This document shows positions 7,213 through 11,986 of a DNA stretch of 11,986 nt, one piece after another; the stretch's first letter is position 1, and each line of letters opens with the position of its first letter. The position numbers were made by a program, and so were the translations under genes. Source of the stretch: JAJOKI01 sp964412405 (GTDB taxonomy: Archaea; Halobacteriota; UBA148; JAJOKI01); assembly GCA_964412405.1 (NCBI GenBank), contig CAYPOB010000028.1, positions 1 through 11,986 on the forward strand, read 5' to 3'. The notes below the pieces were generated by a model. That model had not been told where the DNA came from. It saw nothing but the letters and a program-made list of their open reading frames with translations, and did not search any database.

Positions 7213-8286
7213 ATGCGGAAATCCATACGGGATATGGGGAAATATGTGCCGAGCAAAACGATAGAAGAAGTGGCAAAACAATACGGTTTTCTTCCAGAAG
7301 ATGTCATCAAACTGGGATCGAACGAAAATCCCATAGGGCCCAGTCCAAAGGCAGTACAGGCGGTAAAGGATTATGCCAATACCATCAGCTCATATCCATC
7401 TGTGGATGCTGCAGAACTAAGAACTGCACTTACCATGTATATCGGTTGTCCCGCAGACTGGATAGTGACGGGAAATGGAGCGGACGGAGTTCTTGACATC
7501 TTGACGCGGGTTTTCGTGGAGAAGGACGATGAAACCATCATCCCGATACCGACGTTTTCCTATTACGAACTTTTTACCCGTTTATGTGATGGAGTTCCAA
7601 AATTCACGTCAAGGGATTCAAACTTTGACGTCGATATCGATGCGCTGACCAAGTCCATTAGCAGTAAGACCAAAATGATATTCCTATGCTCGCCCAATAA
7701 CCCCACTGGAAACCAGATTGGCGAAGGGGATTTGAAGAAGGTGTTGAATGCCACCGATGCGATGGTCGTAGTGGACGAGGCATATGCAGAATTTGCGGAT
7801 TCATCGATTATCGGCCTTGTCGGAGAGTATGAGAACCTCATTGTCATGCGCACGATGTCAAAGGCGTTTGGATTGGCAGGATTGAGGGTAGGTTATGGAG
7901 TTGTTCCCCCCTGGATTTTCAAGGAATATATGAAGGTAATGCCCGCTTTTAGCGTCAATAGGATGGGGATAGTCGCTGCAATAGCTGCATTGGACGATAG
8001 GAATCATCTTCGGCGGACGATTAGGACAGTGAAAAATGGCAGGACGTTTCTCATCGAGAATATTCCATTTAAGACATATCCATCGCAGGCTAATTTCGTC
8101 CTGGTCGATGTTTCGCGGCTGGGCGCCGTGGAGGTGTGCGAAGCGCTCCTGCGAAAGGGGATAATCGTCAGAAGTTGCGAATCATTCAGGGGCGCTGGAG
8201 ATTCACTAGTCAGGATAAGCGTGGGCACGATGGAGCAGAACAGGCGCGTAGTCGAGGGGCTGAATAGTGTCAAGAAAGAAGTTTAA
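7213..8286 (+). CDS. hisC: Histidinol-phosphate aminotransferase (class I/II, PLP)
   Basis: HisC transfers an amino group from glutamate to imidazole-acetol phosphate, giving histidinol phosphate in histidine synthesis. The 357-residue product carries the fold I aminotransferase pattern: LGSNENPIGPSP (34-45), TGNGADGVLD (86-95), SPNNPTG (160-166), VVDEAYAEF (186-194), the PLP-binding lysine K217 in RTMSKAFGLAGLRVGYG, and a C-terminal RISVGT with the substrate-carboxylate arginine. Length is typical. I chose ATG 7213, with GGAGGT at 7196-7201 inside the end of argD. Translation from the in-frame ATG at 7075 would add 46 residues read out of frame through argD and is rejected. ATG 7234 (MGKYVPSK) is a possible shorter start. 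Related enzymes acting on tyrosine or cobalamin precursors cannot be fully excluded from motifs alone. Confidence 0.9.
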   Translation: MRKSIRDMGKYVPSKTIEEVAKQYGFLPEDVIKLGSNENPIGPSPKAVQAVKDYANTISSYPSVDAAELRTALTMYIGCPADWIVTGNGADGVLDILTRVFVEKDDETIIPIPTFSYYELFTRLCDGVPKFTSRDSNFDVDIDALTKSISSKTKMIFLCSPNNPTGNQIGEGDLKKVLNATDAMVVVDEAYAEFADSSIIGLVGEYENLIVMRTMSKAFGLAGLRVGYGVVPPWIFKEYMKVMPAFSVNRMGIVAAIAALDDRNHLRRTIRTVKNGRTFLIENIPFKTYPSQANFVLVDVSRLGAVEVCEALLRKGIIVRSCESFRGAGDSLVRISVGTMEQNRRVVEGLNSVKKEV

Positions 8287-8300
8287 AATGAAGGTTAAAA

Positions 8301-8903
8301 ATGACTGATATATTTGGATGGATTATACTCATAGCCAATGTGATTTTAGTTTGTCTTATATTTGCTCAGTTTAGGAGGCAAATGAGACCAATAATAACGA
8401 CCAAAATAATCAATTATGAAAAGATGCTTAAAAATGGTGCGAAGGCAATACCACAAATCTTAGAGAGAGGACATAGAGGATTATATCTCTATGTCAATAA
8501 CATTTCTGACAATTTAGCAGTTAAGATGAAGATAAATTATGAATTTTTGCTGGATAATGAGAAGTTAATCGAGGTAACAGAGAATATAGATTATTTAAAT
8601 CCAAATGAAGCAACTTACATGATTATCCGCGATGGAAAAATCATAGAAAAGCACCCTGATCTTTTCGAGGAAATTACGGAAGGACAAACGACGAAAAAAA
8701 TACCCAAAAAAACAATGAATCTGTCATTAAATATCTGTGTTTTATACAATCCAATTTTAGGTAGATTTTTACCGCACAAAACAAAAGATTCTTATGAAAT
8801 ACGATGGGGATCTTTAGAAGAGTTTCCAGAATTGAAATACCACCCCCACATAGATTATTGGAATAGAAGAGGCAACCTTTACATCGAAAAAATAAAGAGG
8901 TAA
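8301..8903 (+). CDS. Membrane-anchored protein of unknown function, AT-rich
   Basis: I do not recognise this 200-residue protein. It begins MTDIFGWIILIANVILVCLIFAQ, cut by RRQ: one hydrophobic helix (about 5-23) followed by arginines, as in an N-out/C-in signal anchor. The remaining 175 residues form a soluble, basic domain of mixed strands and helices (for example GLYLYVNNISDNLAVKMKINY in segments at 61-81). It ends YWNRRGNLYIEKIKR. No zinc, nucleotide-binding or protease motif is visible. The start follows AAGG (8291-8294), seven bases away. The gene is visibly richer in A/T and in AAA, ATA and TTA codons than hisC before it or the kinase after it, which suggests a later arrival. Gaps of 14 and 7 bases keep it in the same likely transcript. 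Confidence 0.7.
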   Translation: MTDIFGWIILIANVILVCLIFAQFRRQMRPIITTKIINYEKMLKNGAKAIPQILERGHRGLYLYVNNISDNLAVKMKINYEFLLDNEKLIEVTENIDYLNPNEATYMIIRDGKIIEKHPDLFEEITEGQTTKKIPKKTMNLSLNICVLYNPILGRFLPHKTKDSYEIRWGSLEEFPELKYHPHIDYWNRRGNLYIEKIKR

Positions 8904-8910
8904 ACAGACC

Positions 8911-9426
8911 TTGAAAATAGCCATCACTGGAACGCCTGGGACGGGGAAAAGTTCTGTCTGCAAAATTCTTAAAGAGTGCTACAACATAATCCACTTAAAC
9001 CATCTGATAGAGGAAAAGAAATTTTATACGGGCATAGACCGCAAGCGCAATACCCTAAACGTAGACATCGGTGCGCTTGCTGACTGCGTGAAGCACATGC
9101 CTACAAAAGACATCACCATATTCGAGGGGCATCTGGCGCATCATCTGCCCGTGGATATCGTCATCGTGCTCAGGGCGTCGCCATATGAACTCAGGGGGCG
9201 ACTGGGCAAACGGGGATTTGGTGAGGCCAAGATTAAGGAGAACGTCGAGGCAGAGGCATTGGACGTCATATTAGTCGAAGCAGTGGAGATGGACGACGAG
9301 GTGTATGAGATAGATACCTCTGAAAGAAGTATAGAAGGGGTCGCAAAGTGCGTCATAGAAATCATCGAGGGCACAGACAAATACGGGCCAGGGTCCCTCG
9401 ATTGGAGCGAAGAGGTGTTTAAATAA
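8911..9426 (+). CDS. AK6/Fap7-type adenylate kinase
   Basis: This family of small P-loop kinases interconverts AMP/ATP and ADP. Its eukaryotic members (Fap7, hCINAP) also act in small-subunit ribosome maturation, and archaeal forms bind ribosomal protein S11. The 171-residue product has Walker A GTPGTGKSS (7-15), an NMP-binding region with the family's D-x-x-R...VD-x-x-x-L pattern (DRKRNTLNVDIGAL), FEGHLAHHLP (residues 71-80), and a short lid with RGFGEAKIKENVEAEALDV. That lid pattern is typical of AK6 rather than of long-lid adenylate kinases. Start is TTG 8911, ten bases after AGAGG (8896-8900), which overlaps the end of the preceding gene. No in-frame ATG exists before the Walker A motif. 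The C-terminal YGPGSLDWSEEVFK tail is also family-like. It ends five bases from the convergent PAN stop. Confidence 0.88.
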   Translation: MKIAITGTPGTGKSSVCKILKECYNIIHLNHLIEEKKFYTGIDRKRNTLNVDIGALADCVKHMPTKDITIFEGHLAHHLPVDIVIVLRASPYELRGRLGKRGFGEAKIKENVEAEALDVILVEAVEMDDEVYEIDTSERSIEGVAKCVIEIIEGTDKYGPGSLDWSEEVFK

Positions 9427-9431
9427 AACAC

Positions 9432-10670
9432 TCAAGCAAACATCATGCCAACACCATGTGACGTTTCCATCCTCTGGACGCTCATCATCACCTTCTTCAC
9501 CGCACTGTCAAAATCGCCAACCGTGATCGAGTCTCGCCCATCCCTGATTGCAAACATGCCAGCCTCCATCGTTATCGCCTTTATATCTGCGCCACTTGTG
9601 CCGCCCGTAATGGAGGCCATGTACTCAAAATCAATTTCATCTGAAAGGCCCATATCCTTGGTATGAATTTTAAATATCTTCTCCCTCGTCTCAAAATCTG
9701 GCAATGGCACTTCTACCACCCGGTCAAATCTACCCGGTCTGAGCAGTGCCGGGTCGAGAATATCAATGCGGTTGGTCGCCGCAAGGATCTTGACATCTCC
9801 TCTCGCATCAAATCCATCCATCTCTGCTAACAGCTGCATGAGCGTTCGCTGGACCTCTCGATCTCCAGAGGTCGCGCTTTCGATGCGCTTTGCCCCGATC
9901 GCATCAAGTTCATCGATAAAAATAATGCTTGGTGCCTTCTCTCTCGCCATCTCGAATAATTCACGAACTAACCGGGCGCCCTCACCGATATACTTTTGTA
10001 CCAGCTCGGAGCCAACTACCCTGATAAATGTGGCGTTTGTGCGTTTGGCAACAGCCTTCCCTAGCATCGTTTTCCCTGACCCAGGAGGGCCATGCAATAA
10101 TACTCCATTGGGAGGTTCTATCCCTACTTTTGCAAATATCTCTGGTTTTGTCAACGGAAGTTCCACGGCCTCTTTTAATTCATCGATCTGTTCCATAAGC
10201 CCGCCTATGTCTTCATAGTCCACCGATGGAGACTCAATGATCTCCATACCACTGACCAGTGGATCCTTAGGGCGGGGCAGTACGCCGATGACCGCCAGAG
10301 TCTGCTGATTCAATACAACTCTCGCTCCTGGTTGCAGATATAATCCATCGATAAATTGTGACGCATTTACCACGAATTTGGGGCCTGTACTACTCTTGAT
10401 AACGACCTTTCCACCCCCCAATACATCCAGAACCGTTCCAATTATCAATGGCAGCGTTTTAAGTCGCTCAAGCTCACTTCTGAGTTTTCGGATTTCCTGC
10501 TCGTATTTTAGTTTTTCGGCCTCTATGGAACGTTTTTCATGCTCTATCTTGTGGCAATCGTTCCTGAGTATGCTGTTTCGCTCCTCTAGTTGGCGGACCT
10601 TATCGAGCGAATATTTCAAAAAGTCATCTGAATCCATATTATGTGTATCATTGGTTGACGAGTCTACCAT
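9432..10670 (-). CDS. pan: Proteasome-activating nucleotidase (PAN)
   Basis: PAN is the hexameric AAA+ unfoldase that feeds substrates into the archaeal 20S proteasome, homologous to the Rpt1-6 ring. The 412-residue product has a coiled coil (about 15-72, following the NMDSDDFLKY segment), an OB domain (75-135) with the linker proline P74, and the AAA module. That module shows Walker A GPPGSGKT (194-201), pore loop KYIGEG (226-231), Walker B IIFIDELDA (249-257), sensor AATN (297-300), arginine fingers in RPGRFDR (311-317) and GGTSGADI (356-363). Length fits the family. The extreme C-terminus is GVGMMFA, so the HbYX gate-opening motif appears as M-F-A with Phe in place of Tyr. ATG 10670 lies five bases after a strong GGAGGT on the minus strand (plus-strand ACCTCC, 10676-10681). 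No proteasome core subunit is in the window. Confidence 0.96.
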   Translation of the reverse strand: MVDSSTNDTHNMDSDDFLKYSLDKVRQLEERNSILRNDCHKIEHEKRSIEAEKLKYEQEIRKLRSELERLKTLPLIIGTVLDVLGGGKVVIKSSTGPKFVVNASQFIDGLYLQPGARVVLNQQTLAVIGVLPRPKDPLVSGMEIIESPSVDYEDIGGLMEQIDELKEAVELPLTKPEIFAKVGIEPPNGVLLHGPPGSGKTMLGKAVAKRTNATFIRVVGSELVQKYIGEGARLVRELFEMAREKAPSIIFIDELDAIGAKRIESATSGDREVQRTLMQLLAEMDGFDARGDVKILAATNRIDILDPALLRPGRFDRVVEVPLPDFETREKIFKIHTKDMGLSDEIDFEYMASITGGTSGADIKAITMEAGMFAIRDGRDSITVGDFDSAVKKVMMSVQRMETSHGVGMMFA

Positions 10671-10795
10671 CTCAGACCTCCGAATGTTATTTAAGTCATT
10701 CTCATATATATATGTTATATATTAGAGATCGTTATAGATGTTTAATATGTTTGTTTACTAAATATATAATTTTAAGGTTTTGGTGGCGATTCAAC
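10671..10795. promoter_or_regulatory. Divergent promoter region between pan and the MBF1 gene
   Basis: This 125-base gap is strongly AT-rich and must hold promoters for both genes. A perfect 12-base palindrome, CATATATATATG, lies at 10703-10714. Used as a TATA box toward pan, it would place the start near 10683, leaving a short leader that includes the GGAGGT site. Toward MBF1, TAAATATATAAT at 10759-10770 would give an almost leaderless transcript. TTTAATAT at 10741-10748 would leave room for the GGTGG at 10782-10786 as a ribosome site. Which boxes are used cannot be decided by eye. Confidence 0.6.
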
Positions 10796-11266
10796 ATGAA
10801 CTGCGAGATATGCGGTGCGGAGATAAAAGGTAGATCACACAGAGTCCTGATCGAACTATCCGAACTAAACGCATGTGATAGTTGCGCACAGTATGGGGGA
10901 GAAGTCGAAAAGTCCAGAGATGTTGCATCCACCCCAGTAATAAGAATCAAAAAGAGAAGACAGAGGGACATATACTCACAAATAAAAGATGAAGTAGTAC
11001 AAGACTATCATGGGGCTGTTCGTAAGGCGCGCCAGGCTCGTGGCTGGACACATGAAGAGTTGGCAGATAAAATCAACGAGAGGGCATCATCGATAAAGAG
11101 AATAGAGAAGGGAGATATGCTACCCGATGATAATATTCGAAAGAAACTAGAACATATCCTCGAGATTCGGCTGGTCGAGAACGTAGAAAAACTAAAACCA
11201 GATACATACAACCCTCTTGAGAGCGCCACACTTGGAGATGTTGTCGTGATCAAACGGAAGCGTTAA
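10796..11266 (+). CDS. MBF1-type transcription factor (zinc ribbon + HTH_XRE)
   Basis: Archaeal MBF1 homologues pair an N-terminal zinc ribbon with a cro/XRE helix-turn-helix domain. Archaeal forms have been linked to ribosome binding and translation as well as transcription. The 156-residue product starts MNCEICGAEI and has cysteine pairs at 3/6 and 27/30. A basic linker (RIKKRRQRDIY, 50-60) follows, then the helix-turn-helix at about 70-126 with ARGWTHEELADKINERASSIKRIEKG, here split as 81-90 and 91-106. The tail LGDVVVIKRKR closes the protein. Start is ATG 10796, with GGTGG nine bases before it. An in-frame ATG at 10643 would overlap pan and cross the AT-rich promoter, giving a tail unlike the family. 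It is divergent from pan and convergent with pdaD. Confidence 0.9.
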   Translation: MNCEICGAEIKGRSHRVLIELSELNACDSCAQYGGEVEKSRDVASTPVIRIKKRRQRDIYSQIKDEVVQDYHGAVRKARQARGWTHEELADKINERASSIKRIEKGDMLPDDNIRKKLEHILEIRLVENVEKLKPDTYNPLESATLGDVVVIKRKR

Positions 11267-11326
11267 TCGACGGCTTTTGTAAACGTCCAATTGTAGAAAG
11301 CTCACACAGATATATGCTGTTGCCAT

Positions 11327-11878
11327 TCATAGTATGAATACGGCAGCGGCTATCACGGTCGTCCATAACCCTTTTTCGTCCCCACTCGCAGATTGTGCCA
11401 CGTTGATCGTTTTGACTATCTTGCCGCTGATTTTCCATATATTTTTTCGCGCATCATAGCTTGTATCGGGATCGAAATCGACGCCCAACGTTGAAGCCAG
11501 CATCGACGCGGCCAGGTCCTCTGCGTAGTCGCCTGCCTTCTGCTCTATTTCGCCAAAGGAATGGTGCTCGCTCAGATATCCGTAAGCGTTTTTATCTGCC
11601 GGGATTGCACATCCGACAGAGGCGGCAATTAGTCTGTTTTGTTCATTTGTAGCATTTTTTGCCATGACGCAAAATACGATCTGACCTGGTTCTAGTACGC
11701 TTATGCCATGTTTTCTTGGAACTATTTTACAGTTAGGAGGGAAAATGCTCGAAACATGAACGAGATTATACTTTTCTATCTCGGCGCCCCTCAATGCAAG
11801 CTCAAATGAGCTTAGCATTTCTTTATGCTTTCCGACGCCCCTTGTAAAAAACATCTTTTTTGGCACTAGCGAATCCAT
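11327..11878 (-). CDS. pdaD: Pyruvoyl-dependent arginine decarboxylase
   Basis: PdaD decarboxylates arginine to agmatine, the first step of archaeal polyamine synthesis. Agmatine is also the source of the 2-agmatinylcytidine modification in archaeal tRNA-Ile. The enzyme is made as a proenzyme that cleaves itself between two serines, turning the second into the pyruvoyl cofactor. The 183-residue product shows the processing site HVSSIFPP, with Ser43/Ser44, predicting a 43-residue beta chain and a 140-residue alpha chain. Other family segments are FFTRGVGKHK (10-19), the glycine-rich ASVGCAIP (86-93) and SEHHSFGE (103-110), the region that carries the catalytic glutamate. It ends TTVIAAAVFIL. 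No ribosome site precedes ATG 11878, but a TATA-like box lies about 28 bases upstream, so the message may be leaderless. It is divergent from an MTA-phosphorylase-like gene. Confidence 0.93.
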   Translation of the reverse strand: MDSLVPKKMFFTRGVGKHKEMLSSFELALRGAEIEKYNLVHVSSIFPPNCKIVPRKHGISVLEPGQIVFCVMAKNATNEQNRLIAASVGCAIPADKNAYGYLSEHHSFGEIEQKAGDYAEDLAASMLASTLGVDFDPDTSYDARKNIWKISGKIVKTINVAQSASGDEKGLWTTVIAAAVFIL

Positions 11879-11941
11879 CAGAGCATATAATAGAGATGGA
11901 GAATATAAAACATTTGTCAGAAAAAGATGCAGGTGTAGATG
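11879..11941. promoter_or_regulatory. Shared divergent promoter between pdaD and the MTA-phosphorylase-like gene
   Basis: Only 63 bases separate the two start codons. On the minus strand TTTTATATTC (plus-strand 11901-11910) is a good archaeal TATA match centred about 28 bases before the pdaD ATG, and no Shine-Dalgarno lies between, so a leaderless pdaD message is likely. On the plus strand the overlapping AATATAAAA, or CATATAATAG at 11884-11893, could serve the rightward gene. AGGTG at 11931-11935 is its ribosome site. The two promoters must physically overlap. Confidence 0.55.
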
Positions 11942-11986
11942 ATGAGAACTGCAATCATAGGTGGAAGTGGCGTCTATGACCTCGGC
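11942..11986 (+). CDS. 5' end of S-methyl-5'-thioadenosine phosphorylase-like gene
   Basis: Only 15 codons are visible before the window ends: MRTAIIGGSGVYDLG. The IIGGSGVYDL segment is the N-terminal phosphate-binding signature of the MTA/MTI phosphorylase branch of purine nucleoside phosphorylases, which split 5'-methylthioadenosine (or its inosine form in methanogens) into base and methylthioribose-1-phosphate. Two in-frame ATGs lie side by side at 11939 and 11942. The second is six bases from AGGTG (11931-11935) and is preferred. Which base the enzyme prefers cannot be told from this fragment. It stands divergent from pdaD, another polyamine-related gene. Confidence 0.8.
   Translation, partial: MRTAIIGGSGVYDLG

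Noticed and set aside
9766..10218. 150-codon plus-strand open frame inside pan
   Set aside because: It is antisense to the conserved AAA module and is explained by the codon pattern of pan. Its product is low-complexity Ser/Pro-rich.
10643..10795. N-terminal extension of the MBF1 protein by 51 residues
   Set aside because: It overlaps the start of pan on the other strand and crosses the AT-rich promoter. The zinc ribbon at ATG 10796 is the normal N-terminus.
11267..11326. Terminator between the convergent MBF1 gene and pdaD
   Set aside because: A short T run (TTTT at 11275-11278) is present, but I see no clear hairpin or long T tract on either strand, so I do not call one.

Overview
The window is a compact, almost entirely coding piece of an archaeal chromosome. 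Several things point to Euryarchaeota: prefoldin alpha, FtsY and SRP54 in a row; a separate GMP synthase ATP-pyrophosphatase subunit with no fused glutaminase; an archaeal PAN proteasome ATPase; an archaeal MBF1; a pyruvoyl-dependent arginine decarboxylase; and TATA-like boxes in the few intergenic gaps. The gene set and order fit a methanogen or methanogen-related lineage (Methanomicrobia / Methanosarcinales / ANME-like). The exact taxon cannot be read from the sequence.

Region 1 (1-2697) is a protein-biogenesis cluster. It holds a 12-codon tail of an upstream gene (probably ribosomal protein L18a/LX), pfdA, ftsY and srp54. A near-perfect 31-bp tandem duplication covers the upstream gene's tail and the pfdA ribosome binding site. 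Region 2 (2730-3549) holds a 59-residue Trm112-like zinc protein and an unrecognised 210-residue protein with a beta-rich N-terminal part and a C-terminal transmembrane hairpin. Region 3 (3563-6059) is a nucleotide pair, pyrG (CTP synthase) then guaAB (GMP synthase subunit B), one base apart. Region 4 (6072-9426) carries two PLP aminotransferases, argD and hisC, then an AT-rich membrane-anchored orphan and an AK6/Fap7-type adenylate kinase. Genes from pfdA to the kinase are all on the plus strand with gaps of 1-32 bases, so one or a few long transcripts are likely.

Region 5 (9432-11986) changes strand. The PAN ATPase lies on the minus strand, tail to tail with the kinase with five bases between stop codons. 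It is divergent from an MBF1-type regulator across a 125-bp AT-rich promoter region. MBF1 is convergent with pdaD (arginine decarboxylase, minus), with 60 bases between them in which I see no clear hairpin. pdaD is divergent from the start of an MTA-phosphorylase-like gene that runs off the right edge. PdaD opens agmatine/polyamine synthesis and MTA phosphorylase clears the thioether by-product of aminopropyl transfer, so this pair may be linked in function.

Most of the window is core housekeeping. I saw no mobile element, CRISPR array, tRNA or rRNA, and no convincing new multi-gene system. The points most worth a second look are the duplication at the left edge, the two unrecognised membrane proteins, the Phe-for-Tyr C-terminus of PAN, and the two divergent promoter regions.
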